From contig NW_020654080.1 in NCBI RefSeq assembly GCF_003589595.1, positions 3,815,331 to 3,879,330 of the forward strand: DNA of 64,000 nucleotides, read 5' to 3'. A program made the translations under genes and the position numbers. Of this stretch, positions 52,268-61,312 are shown piece by piece (the first letter of the stretch is position 1; every line of letters begins with the position of its first letter). The notes under the pieces were generated by a model. That model saw only the letters and a program-made list of their open reading frames with translations. It had not been told where the DNA came from and made no database searches. This DNA is from Hyposmocoma kahamanoa (taxonomy: Eukaryota; Arthropoda; Insecta; Lepidoptera; Cosmopterigidae).

Positions 52268-52530
52268 GTAACCACTTTACTTATTTCTGCCTTTCCGCCA
52301 AGCAATAACGTGAGCATTACTGCGTTCCGGTTTTGAAGGGTAAGGGTGCTGTGGAAATTACAGGCACATGAGATTTGTCAACATATGTTTCAGAGTGACG
52401 GACGCAGTGGCAGTGCCACTAAAATCTTTAGGATTTAAAGCTCTGAGTGGCACTACAACTGTTATGGATGGGCGTTTCGCTTCCCACCAGACGCACAACT
52501 TGCTCGTCCCGTCACTTAATTTAATTTTTT
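52268..52530 (+). repeat. HP repeat
   Basis: Shows a small internal duplication (ATTTCTGCCTTTCCGCCAAG), then GAGCATTACTGCGTTCCGGT, GGGTAAGGGTGCTG, GAGTGGCACTACAACTGTTA and TGCTCGTCCCGTCACTTAAT at the 3' end. Confidence 0.85.
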
Positions 52531-52984
52531 ATCCTAAAGAAACTACTCCTTGCTGTTGTTGCCCTGTAGGAAGTTTCCTACAAAGTATACTTCCCCCACT
52601 GTCAGCTGCAAACCCAGATACCGTCTGATAAATCCGGTACAAATTGCCCCTGTCATCGATAATGCGATAGTTAATGGTCTGCCCGACTTCGCTTTGATCG
52701 GTATTACAGATTTTTGCTACTAGATTGCTTGCAGTTTAGGGGTTTTGTAATATTCAGAAATGTTTTGTGGTATTTTAGTCAATGTAGCTATAAGTAACTA
52801 TAGAATACATGTTGTTGCGGAATTTGGTGGCGTCACCTTGTAATGGGTGACGCATCTCGTTTTTTTAGTATTCAAGTGTATAGCTTAGCTAGCGTTTAGC
52901 TAGCAACAGTAACATTTTACCATCGCACCGCTCGCCACCGGCATCTCGGATGTCGTACCGTACGGTTTCAGAGGACCTTTCTCC
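52531..52984. other. unassigned DNA
   Basis: Nothing identified. Confidence 0.3.
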
Positions 52985-53207
52985 CACGTACAATTAGGTT
53001 GTGAGATGAAGTCCCGCAGGTATACAGCAAGGAGTCCTTTAAAAGGGGTTTGAGAAGGGTCCTAAAGGGTTGGCAATGCGCTCGTGACTAAAGGGTTGGT
53101 AACGCGCTCGTGACGCCGCTGGTGTTGCAGGTGTTCATAGGTAACGGTGACCGCTTTCCATCAGGCATGTCGTACGCTTGTTTGCTGCCTACGTAATATA
53201 TAAAAAA
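52985..53207 (+). repeat. non-LTR-type 3' end repeat
   Basis: GGGTCCTAAAGGGTTGGCAA, GCCGCTGGTGTTGCAGGTGT, CATAGGTAACGGTGACCGCT and CCATCAGGCATGTCGTACGC then TTGTTTGCTGCCTACG and an A-rich end. Familiar from lepidopteran genomes. A CTAAAGGGTTGG(C/T)AA(T/C)GCGCTCGTGA unit of 27 bp is duplicated in tandem (about 53060-53115). Confidence 0.6.
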
Positions 53208-53458
53208 AATACTTAGTCACCTTACTTGTCGACTTGATATGGTCTGAAAAAGCTTTATATCTACGCAATAATTTATGCCAAGAACTGAAACGAAACGCAC
53301 AGCGTCATTTTCGTTCTTATTGCGTGTACAAAAAGGTTTTTTTTTCTGGTCGACTCAAATCGATTCAGCTTCGAACGACGCGGTGTCTCCCTTACTCGGA
53401 AGTTACAAGTAACTCAGTTTTAACACAATTTGGTACTCACTTGTATAATCCCTATCCT
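53208..53458. other. unassigned DNA
   Basis: Nothing identified. Confidence 0.3.
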
Positions 53459-53615
53459 TAACATTTGGAAACGGGAATAAACGTGTTCACATACGAATAG
53501 GTATGTCAGTCCGTCACCACGGCCAGTGCAACCTGGCCGAAACGTCGGGAAACGAGGTAAGTGTGAAAAATACCTGTTCGTATGTGAACGCGTTTATTCC
53601 CGTTTCCAAATGTTA
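53459..53615. mobile_element. 157-bp fold-back with GGCCGAAACGTCGG core
   Basis: Arms of 45 bp (TAACATTTGGAAACGGGAAT... and inverse) match at 43 of 45 positions. The centre holds GGCCAGTGCAACCTGGCC, a short stem-loop, followed by GAAACGTCGGGAAACG. The core GGCC-loop-GGCCGAAACGTC resembles the PAL core and, more loosely, the stem II-GAAAC part of hammerhead ribozymes. Reminiscent of the terminal repeats of Penelope-like elements. Confidence 0.65.
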
Positions 53616-54129
53616 GGACCATGTAACGCGAAAGTTAAAAGTATAAATCCCTGACCTTGTCTAAAGTTGTAAAAAAATCTATATTTACTCTTCTACAAAT
53701 ATCTCAAGCACCATTATTCGAAGTGCTTAAGTAATAAACATTTACAAAGTCACAGACAAATTAAGTAAAGTGTACTTGGAAATAAACAAACCAAGTGGTC
53801 AGTTTACAAGTCTGAGTGTCTCGGTCTAGACCGGACATAGGACAATTAATTGTTAGTACTTAAGTAGTAAGGCTTTTAGGCTCTTGGTTGCAAAGCGATA
53901 AATGTTAATGGATAAACGTTTGTGGATGTACATTCACATTTAAGATATAATCGCGAATTCATTTGTGTAGTTCTTTTGATGCTTAGGTTTGGACTACACT
54001 ATATAGGGTGTCACACGGGTATACCATACGGAAGGAAAGTAGCATAAAATATAATATAAATATATATACCGTAGATAGAAAATTTTACTGAAACAAGACA
54101 TCATTTTGATTTTAAAAACAATTCAAACA
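53616..54129. other. unassigned AT-rich DNA
   Basis: Nothing identified. Confidence 0.3.
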
Positions 54130-54205
54130 GCATTCAAAGATTTTTGAACAATCGCTTGTCTGAACGGGAATCGAACCCGCCAAATGTGAAAAAAAAAAAA
54201 ACTTG
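54130..54205 (-). repeat. SINE fragment with B box
   Basis: CTGAACGGGAATCGAACCCG (54161-54180) is an inverted B box within a short tRNA-like piece, bounded by a poly(A) run at 54189-54202. Subfamily not identified. Confidence 0.45.
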
Positions 54206-54559
54206 TAATTTTACTATACTTATCGAAAGACTTAATCATAAGAATTGTTTTCTTCTCAATTAAATAGCATCTTAAATAACATGAAGACTATGAAATTTAA
54301 CATTTAATTTGAAATTTTGTTCAGGAAAATGAACAGTCTTTTCTCTGACTTTGCCTCGCTCATAACAACTGACATTATCATTCGTGTTATGTGTTTGTTA
54401 ATGTCCAATAATATTTTTTTTTATCTTGAAACTTGCCCGTCTAGTAAATAGTTTGCCTCTAGTCTGTTCTGACCACATGAAGAAGAAATTAAACTTGTAA
54501 TGTGAATTCCGTGTCGGGTTGCCGCGTTTTTTCTTATTGCGCCTCTTTTGTTTTTTTCT
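54206..54559. other. unassigned AT-rich DNA
   Basis: Nothing identified. Confidence 0.3.
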
Positions 54560-54835
54560 GATGCGACGATCGAGAAGAACAAGTTGTCTAATGGTGGCAC
54601 TTCACAAGGCTATTTGTATTTGCGTATTTGATATATTTGGCAAACAATCACCATGTGTAGATATCATTATGTTACATGTATATTTACTTGTTTGCCTGTT
54701 CGAATATAGCAAACACCAAACTCGCGTCACCGCGTGCTGGTCGGTTTCTCGATGCACCAAAGGAACCAAATAGGCAAATACGCTAGTAAACCGTCCACAC
54801 TATGGTCATATTCATTATTTTCAAAATTAAATTAT
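54560..54835 (+). repeat. dispersed repeat shared with 28145-28650
   Basis: AATGGTGGCACTTCACAAGG, TTGATATATTTGGCAAACAA, CACCATGTGTAGATATCAT, CGCGTCACCGCGTGCTGGTC, GGTTTCTCGATGCACC and AAACCGTCCACACTATGGTC. It contains part of an open frame whose similarity to the 28-kb frame follows from the shared DNA. Confidence 0.65.
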
Positions 54836-54880
54836 CAAATCGCATTTTGTCTTGTTTCGCATCAGTTAAATGGCATTTCG

Positions 54881-55129
54881 ACTGTGAACTGGCAATCGGT
54901 ACTACTTCAATTTTGACAGCTTAACAGGATGAAGAAAAATATTGTATGCGTCATTTATGTAGCATCTGGTTTATTAAATAAAAATACGTAGTTTTTAAAT
55001 ATTTTTATTACACATGTATGTATGTATAATACGTATTCTTTTAATAAACCGGATGCTATATATAAATGATTTTTTCTTCGTCCTGTAAAGTTGTCAAAAT
55101 TGAGATTGTACCGGTTGCCAGTTCACAGT
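54881..55129. mobile_element. 249-bp fold-back, arms about 110 bp
   Basis: The left arm runs ACTGTGAACTGGCAATCGGT, TTCAATTTTGACAGCTTAAC, AGGATGAAGAAAAAT, then TAGCATCTGGTTTATTAAAT and AATACGTA. The right arm repeats the same words in inverse order with about 15 percent change (ACCGGTTGCCAGTTCACAGT at 55110-55129). The centre near 55005 is AT-rich. No coding capacity and no second copy in the window. Confidence 0.75.
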
Positions 55130-55204
55130 TGATTTATATCTCGCACTTAAAACGAAATAAAGTCGTGTCTCAATATTGTGGAATTGAAAAAACACGATTT
55201 ATTT

Positions 55205-55302
55205 ATTAGTCCCGCACTAGGGAAACCCTTTGTCGCGGGTGCCATGGACACACACACATAGGTAACCACAAATTATACTCAGACTCACGAGATAAATAAA
55301 TT
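55205..55302 (-). repeat. SINE1 copy, body only
   Basis: TAGTCCCGCACTAGGGAAAC, GTCGCGGGTGCCATGGACAC and AACCACAAATTATACTCAGA. The tRNA-like head is missing and the next sequence is AT-rich. Confidence 0.8.
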
Positions 55303-56077
55303 TTCAGTTCAGAAATTAAAAAAAAAGTTCAAAAATTGCTGAATGAAATCAATAAACATATCGCACTGTTAATACAATAGTGTATTAACTCAAAAAGTGG
55401 ATTTTTTCAGAATCGAAGTAAAACGAATTATTTCCCGCAAAAAATCATTAAAATTTATGTATATGTGATAGTTTATTATAGACACTTAAACAATGTCCCA
55501 AATATATTTAAAAATAAAATGGAAACAATAATTTAATATTTTTGAATTAGGATTATTTTGGCCAGAACTAGCTCACATAAAGTGTGTGTCATTTTGAGTT
55601 AAGTAGATATCTTTTGATTGTTTCTTACAATATTCTAACGACGATTATTTTGACGTGTAGAGAATCAAATTTTACGTTCAGTAATGATATAATATTAAAT
55701 TTCACATAATTTGAGTTACGATCCTATTGTAATACAAGTGCGATATATTCTCGTTTATAAATGGATTAACTAAATATTATATGTAAATAAAAATAATCAC
55801 ATATTCGCAATAAAATCTATTCAGTATTTTTTTCAATTTTGATATAGCATTTTCTCAATTCCACACAATTTTGAGTTAAGACGGTATTTTGTGTCAAGTG
55901 CGATCTATTTCTCGTTTCCCAAAAATTACTTTTACATTTACGTCACTTTATTATTGAGGTTGCGATTACTTAACTCGTCAAGCGTTCCAGAGACACATGG
56001 TTTTCTTAAAGTTATTTTGGCAAAAATATTTATAGAAATATATTATAAATTTTCATTGAATTGATATTCAATTATTT
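55303..56077. repeat. AT-rich dispersed repeat with internal direct repeat
   Basis: A unit containing ACACAATTTGAGTTACGATCC and CAAGTGCGATATATTCTCGT (55706-55760) recurs, changed, as ACACAATTTTGAGTTAAGACG and CAAGTGCGATCTATTTCTCG (55861-55915). Related sequence is at 12115-12290 (inverse) and 20475-20575. TTGAGTTAA words at 55593 and 55870 suggest further decayed units. Confidence 0.45.
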
Positions 56078-56345
56078 TTGTGAAATTACTCCACTAGGTA
56101 GTTATAATTATTAATACAAAGATCGAACACAAAAAATTCCTTCGATCCGGCCGGATTCGAACCGACATCTGCTAGCATACCATGCCAGACGCTGTACCGA
56201 CTAAGCCACGGAACGAACCAGCGGACCTCACGAATTTTAATTTTTCTAAGTGCTTGTTGTAGTGGCATTGTATGTTTTTCTAAGTGTTCGATCTTTTTAT
56301 TAATAATTATAATAAACTAGTGGAGTATTTTCACAAAAATCATTA
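56078..56345. repeat. SINE2 copies in inverted arrangement
   Basis: A minus-strand SINE2 (56078-56265: TGAAATTACTCCACTAGGTA, AAAGATCGAACACAAAAAAT, B box GGATTCGAACCGACA, then TACCGACTAAGCCACGGAAC) is followed by an opposite 3' tail (56275-56340: CTAAGTGTTCGATCTTTTTA, AATAAACTAGTGGAGTATTT). The two tails are inverse to each other over about 50 bp. Confidence 0.82.
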
Positions 56346-56606
56346 AATGTCAATTCAATCAAAATTTAAAATACAGTGAATAGCGCGACATCACTCGCCA
56401 AAGCTGGTAGCTGCAAAGGTATCTAACTGGGTGATAAAAACTTTCATAGATTTCTCATAGTATTAATAATCTTTGTATTAATATTATAACAAATATATTG
56501 TAGTTAATGTTTTTTAAATTGTTTAAGACTTCGAGTAGCTCTAGGACACTGCAGTACCAGAATCATTAGTCGACTTCGTCGAGTCGAGTATTACTTTTGA
56601 ATTTAT
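56346..56606. other. unassigned DNA with a SINE2-like scrap
   Basis: TAATCTTTGTATTAATATTA at 56466-56485 is a scrap of SINE2 tail. Nothing else identified. Confidence 0.3.
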
Positions 56607-56607
56607 T

Positions 56608-56636
56608 AATTTTTTTTTCTTTTTCAGGTAAGTGAC
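56608..56636 (+). promoter_or_regulatory. candidate recursive splice (ratchet) site
   Basis: An unbroken pyrimidine tract TTTTTTTTTCTTTTTCAG (56610-56627) is joined directly to a consensus donor GTAAGTG (56628-56634). A 3' splice site fused to a 5' splice site with no exon between them is the defining arrangement of recursive splice sites described in long Drosophila introns. A possible branch-point word TTATTAAT lies just upstream (56603-56610). If used, it places this DNA in a long plus-strand intron. The CpG island at 47.3-48.0 kb could be near the upstream exon, but that link is speculative. Confidence 0.5.
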
Positions 56637-57507
56637 AACGGCAATTAATCAATCGTCTTTCTTAAAGGTAATTAATTATTTATTTATTACATTTAAAGCA
56701 CTAAAAAAACAAAACATTCCAGTGTAACATAAAGTTAACTAAGTTTTTTCGCGGTTTACGGAAAAACTCATTCGTCGTACATATAATTTCTATGTGTAGT
56801 GTGTGCGTTCGAACTGCTGCGTGTTGACATTCCTCTAGTGTGCGTGAGAGTCGTTAATAAAGGGTGTCGCTAAACCTTGATCCTTGTATATACATCCCAC
56901 CGTTGAACACGAGTCTATTCTAATCAATGGTCATGAACAGTACTTTAACAATTCATTTAAAGTTAGTACCTATGTATGTTGTTAGTTAAAATTAGAAGGT
57001 TATAATTATTGTATATTGCAATCACGTATTAATTTTTTATTTTTTCTAAGGAATAACTTTTTTAGGTTTGATGTTTTTACAATTTAACGATATTTTTATT
57101 TCTTTAGGAATTTCGTTTATTAGATAAGGTATTATATATTTTAATTTATTTTTATCATAAAGGTTGCGATAAGACGGTATCAACAATTTATTATTATAGA
57201 CATATCGCGTCTTCATTTCACCACTGTAGGTAGATTGTAAACTTTTATCAAAAAAGTGTTTGGTCGTTTATGCTGCTAGAGCATATATTTTAATTTTTCA
57301 TGTATGCATGGAGTATTTTGTATGATATCACGTAATGTGTATATGAAAAAATACTAGAATATTTTTAACTGCACAATACGTACTTAAAAAGACGTGTTTC
57401 TGCTTAATTTAAAACCGTTTCTCTAGTATGTAACGTTTTACGGCTTTTATGTAGATGACCCTCGCTTTGACCTATCTGTAATTGAATTAAAACTGATGAT
57501 GTTTTAG
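56637..57507. other. unassigned AT-rich DNA
   Basis: Nothing identified. Confidence 0.3.
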
Positions 57508-57740
57508 TTGGAGTTCCTTGTGAAAGAGTTCGTCCCGGTAAACGCTGCCACCAGCTATTTCTGGCGTTAAGCATTATGTGAGCATTATTGAGTTCCGGTT
57601 TTGAAGGGTATAAAGGTGCTGGTGAAATTACAGGCACATGACACTTGGCAACTGAAGTTTCAGAGTGACGGGCGCAGTGATGGTGTCCCTCAGATGTTTG
57701 CGATTTAAAGCTCTGAGTGGCACTGCAACTGTTATGTATA
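57508..57740 (+). repeat. HP repeat
   Basis: GAGTTCCTTGTGAAAGAGTT, a mutated AGCTATTTCTGGCGTTAAGC, GGTGCTGGTGAAATTACAGG, CAGTGATGGTGTCCCTCAGA and GCACTGCAACTGTTATG. The 3' terminus is lost. Confidence 0.83.
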
Positions 57741-57904
57741 TTTCCCAACTGTAGCAACTGGTTGCTAATTGTACAACAGCAATGCGATTGCTGCCAGTTG
57801 CGCTTGTTACGTTGGTGTTAGGGACGTTAACCGCAAATTGATTGCTCGCTTGGTGCACAGGCATATGAGGTTCGTACTGTCACTAGGTTTCATAATAATT
57901 TCAG
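57741..57904. other. unassigned DNA
   Basis: Contains TTGCGCTTGTTACGTTGGTG and similar; nothing recognised. Confidence 0.3.
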
Positions 57905-58160
57905 TACAGAGTAGTAAAAAAACCGACCTCAAAAATCATTCATTCCCTACTTTGCCACTCTTAGGGTCGTATTCCAGAACTCTACTCAATACTCAAGTCA
58001 GGACATGAGTATTGCAGTGAGCACTGAAAATCATACTCAAGTCCTTGCCATTAGGGTCGTATTTCCAGTGCTTGTGTTGCCAGTGCAATCCTGACTTGAG
58101 CATTGAATAGAGTTCTAGAATACGACCCTTAGAGAGGGAATATTTTTTCAAATTTAAATT
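57905..58160. repeat. GAAGTCGGTTAAAA element split by a MITE
   Basis: AAAAACCGACCTCAAAAATC and CCCTACTTTGCCACTCTTAG before the break match 61655-61692. After it, GGGAATATTTTTTCAAATTT corresponds to 61708-61730. The insertion at 57964-58128 separates them. Confidence 0.65.
57961..58131. mobile_element. PIF/Harbinger-like MITE with TTA duplication
   Basis: A 165-bp element (57964-58128) with inverted ends GGGTCGTATTCCAGAACTCT / AGAGTTCTAGAATACGACCC and further inverted CAAGTCAGGA words. TTA flanks both sides (57961-57963 and 58129-58131), the 3-bp duplication usual for PIF/Harbinger. The uninterrupted site in the related copy at 61690 supports a true insertion. No transposase; it would need one in trans. 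Confidence 0.78.
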
Positions 58161-58507
58161 TCTTCAAGTTTCATAGGATTTCAAGACTTAAATAAGTCTT
58201 AGACAACACTTCCTGAATTGCATTTGACGAGATTCTGAATTGTCATGTATAAAGTTTTGATAGTCCAAAAGAACGATTGAGTAGAACACGGCTATTTCCA
58301 GTATGGCTGGGCTATATCGGCTCGAGCGAATCGGAACAACACTGTGTTTTGAATTACAGTTCAAATTGCTATTTTTACATAACGTTACAAGTCATAGAAT
58401 ATTGTCGTTCTTATCAAAACGGAGCTATATCGTGTTGAAAGTAATAATCACTGCCGGTATAAATTATTGTTATTGATGCACAGACCGAATAAACACAAAG
58501 AAAATTC
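58161..58507. other. unassigned DNA
   Basis: Nothing identified. Confidence 0.3.
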
Positions 58508-59062
58508 CTACGATCCAACAATCGTTATTTCATGGGTTACACTTGAAATCGTCATACTGATTAAACTGTACTGCTCATTCGTAAGGCATATTCCTTTGAG
58601 AAGAATGAGAAAGAAACTCTTTGCAAATATAATTTGAATACATTTAACAATTACAATATTTATTTCAAACATCTTAGATAGAGAATACCTGCAAGAGCTA
58701 AACGGGTCACTACCACGGCTTTTTGTCATCCAAGTACGCAGAAGCTGTATAATATATGTACATTTAGTATAAAGTTTTTGTTTCACTATAGTTTTAAACC
58801 TCATAAATGGCAAATTGTGAATATCAATCGGAATCTTATTATAGACGCGTATACCTTGTTTTATTCCTCGTATTAATGTTACGTCTGTCAATATTTTTAT
58901 TAAAAAAAAATTCTTAACGTAAATGACATTCTCATAAACGTACTGTGATGTTAGTGTAAGACTTTTAATCTCTTTTCCAAATCTCGCCCAGATTGTAAAT
59001 TGCCCTAACCGCAGGTTTCTGCAAGACAAAGAGTCTATTAATATCGAATTACCCCAAAGCAT
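58508..59062 (-). pseudogene. non-LTR RT C-terminal remnant
   Basis: A 184-codon minus-strand frame. Its first half, MLWGNSILIDSL, KEIKSLTLTSQYVYENVIYV and GIRVYNKIPIDIHNLPFMRF with KTIVKQKLYTK, has the look of the post-palm C-terminal region of an insect non-LTR reverse transcriptase; no catalytic residues are present. The last 70 codons are 3' UTR read through by chance, since they match the non-coding tails at 37020-37325 and 44385-44500. A start Met at 59062 is internal to the original protein. The clade is not certain. Confidence 0.62.
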
Positions 59063-59684
59063 ATGTCATTAAACTGTGAAAGTAGCTGAAGTAAACCAAT
59101 CTAGCTGTTTCGACGTTTGAAAGTCTCGAATCAATGTCTGTTGCTTCACCGTGTCAACTTAGCAATGAAGGTACGAATCTGATTCGTAAGATCTGTTAAC
59201 CGACTTAAGCTGCACAAGCTTGTCGGTCAGACTCCAGTTGGACTGAAGGAATACAATATAAGTCCTATACAATAGACGCTACGACATCGAATTGCGCATT
59301 GACACCAATTGTTTGGTGAATTCTTAATTGAATCAATCACAACATGATTAAAATACATTATTTAAACTTGTAGCTGTATGGTGCTCCATCCATGACGTTG
59401 CAAATGCGTTGCCGGATGTACGACAGAAGTACTGACGCCTCCTGTGCTGGTGGTACCTGCTAAGGTTGCCTTAGAGTCCATCAGTGTATTTATCCATTCA
59501 CCCGCTTTCAGTGCTTAACTCAATTCCTATACACAAGACAATATAGTCCTTGACATGCAAACGTTTTACCGTACGCTGAACACAACCCGACCTTCGTTAC
59601 AAACAATAAAACTCTATTTCCAACGGCAATGTTTACGATAATAAACTAGTAATAACTTCAGTGTACTGCGGTGTTGAAAAATTG
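59063..59684. other. unassigned DNA
   Basis: CAGTTGGACTGAAGGAATAC at 59233-59252 may be a SINE2 scrap. Nothing else. Confidence 0.3.
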
Positions 59685-59735
59685 TCGATAGCTTGACTAT
59701 CGATAGTAATTTTGAAAGTCCTATCGATATTGTAA
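59685..59735. promoter_or_regulatory. pair of TATCGATA (DRE-like) sites
   Basis: CTATCGATAG (59697-59706) and CTATCGATAT (59721-59730) lie 24 bp apart, with a further GTCGATAG at 59684-59691. TATCGATA is the DREF-binding element of many insect housekeeping promoters. No transcription start or gene is seen nearby, so this may be coincidence. Confidence 0.3.
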
Positions 59736-60030
59736 CTTATTGTCAAGGTTACCTGTAGTAATTTCAATACGGTAATCCAATCGAAATTATCGAAGGTGTC
59801 AATATTATTGATGTCTCAAATAGACATCGTCATTATTATTTTCCCATTCATAATTTGTCCTATTACTGGCTCAGAGTCTACCATGCTGGCTCAATGCGTG
59901 TTGGGGCCTTCACAGGTTTTACAAGAATTTATAATGATAATTACAAGAATTGTCAACTTTCTTCAACATCTTCAGCGTCACTACGATGTTTTGCGTGAAA
60001 TATGAAAAATGTGCGTCACTTAGAATTTTT
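59736..60030. other. unassigned DNA
   Basis: Nothing identified. Confidence 0.3.
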
Positions 60031-60285
60031 TTAGTAGCAGTAGAGCTGCTTATGAAACAGTTAAACAGTTCATAGTACTGCAATCTTACCTATTTCTGCC
60101 GCCAAGCCGTAATGTCAGCACTACTGTGTTCCGGTTTTGAAGGGTAAGGGTGCTGGTGAAATTGCATTTGTCAACATATGTCTCAGGGTGACGGGCGCAG
60201 TGGCAGTGCCCCTCAGACTTTTGCGATTAAAAGCTCTGAGTGGCACTGCACGACTTGTTAGTCCCGTCACTTTATAAGAAAAAAA
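60031..60285 (+). repeat. HP repeat, near full length
   Basis: TTTAGTAGCAGTAGAGCTGC, CTTACCTATTTCTGCCGCCA, TTCCGGTTTTGAAGGGTAAG, GGGTGACGGGCGCAGTGGCA, CTCTGAGTGGCACTGCACGA and AGTCCCGTCACTTTATAAG. The CAGGCGTGTCGCTTACC block is deleted. Confidence 0.87.
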
Positions 60286-60289
60286 AATT

Positions 60290-60385
60290 AAGGTCATAGG
60301 TACGTGCTGTCACAGGAATGTGAACCTACGACCTCTTCATTGAGAAGCAATTGTTCTCTCTTTAGGCTACCACCGATTAACTTAC
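60290..60385 (-). repeat. tRNA-derived SINE fragment
   Basis: On the minus strand, GGTGGTAGCCTAAAGAGAGA (A-box side) and GGTTCACATTCC (B box) within AGAGGTCGTAGGTTCACATT. A third SINE type, not SINE1 or SINE2, directly following an HP copy. Confidence 0.5.
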
Positions 60386-60855
60386 AGTTTATATGTTGAT
60401 ACTATTGAATCTAACTCTGTCAGTAGTATTAATGCTATGGACAGGTTTATCAATATTTTACGTCTCGTCACAATTATCGATACTTTTAACTAATGGTTTA
60501 CAACACTATTGCAATGGCATTCAGTAGTTCCTTCATAGTGCAATATGAGTTAGTGTGTGATACTGAAACTGTAAATTTATTAGCGTGTTGGAATTATTTA
60601 GTACTACATTAATGTTTGAGCATTTAAGATCGTCATACAAGGGTGTAACGAAAGTGTTCAAACAAGTTTCACCTGAGCATCGTACGTAAAATTGTTTGGT
60701 AGTATTCAAAAAAGACAATTTGTAAGACGGGCGCTGTTACACGACGTCATATATTTTGCCAACCTGTCGTTCTCGTCGTTAATCTTTCAAACTGGATTTT
60801 ACGGAGTTATAATCAAGTCATTAAATGTAAAATATAAATAAAATAAAATCTGTTT
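60386..60855. other. unassigned DNA
   Basis: Nothing identified. Confidence 0.3.
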
Positions 60856-61110
60856 TTTTTTACGATACCAAGTGACGGTATGAACAAGTCATGCGCGTGG
60901 TCGTAAGCGACACGCCTGTCCATAATAGTTGCAGTGCCACATAGGGCTTTACATTACAAAGACCTGAGCGACTCTGCCACTGAACCCTTCACCCTGAGAC
61001 GTAGTTTATAATTCCCATGTGCCTGTAATTTCACCAGCAGGCATAAATAGGTAAGGGGGCAGTGCTTCCCTGGAGGAATTCTTTTACAAGGACTTCTACT
61101 GCTGCTAATA
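60856..61110 (-). repeat. HP repeat, left of a divergent pair
   Basis: TACGATACCAAGTGACGGTA, GTAAGCGACACGCCTGTCC, TTGCAGTGCCACATAGGGCT, CCCATGTGCCTGTAATTTCA, AGGCATAAATAGGTAAGGGG and GACTTCTACTGCTGCTAAT. Hairpin 1 is deleted. Confidence 0.85.
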
Positions 61111-61121
61111 ACAGGTTACAG

Positions 61122-61312
61122 ATTTAGTAGCAGCACAGCTCCTTGTGAAATGTCAGTATAACTGCGTTCCGGTTTAGAAGGGTAAGGGTGCTGGTGAAAT
61201 TACACGCACATGGGACTTGTCGACTTAACGTTTCATGGTGACGGGCGCAATGGCAGTGCCCCTCAGATCTTTGCAATTTAAAGCGTGTCGCTTACTTAAC
61301 ATAGCGCGTACA
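61122..61312 (+). repeat. HP repeat, right of a divergent pair
   Basis: TTTAGTAGCAGCACAGCTCC starts 15 bp after the 5' end of the minus-strand copy, so the two are head to head. Then CAGTATAACTGCGTTCCGGT, GGTGCTGGTGAAATTACACG, GTGACGGGCGCAATGGCAGT and GCGTGTCGCTTACTTAACAT. Confidence 0.85.

Noticed and set aside
58508..59062. 184-codon open frame taken as a host gene
   Set aside because: Its sequence has the look of a non-LTR reverse transcriptase C-terminus and its end is 3' UTR shared with other decayed copies; there is no initiation context.
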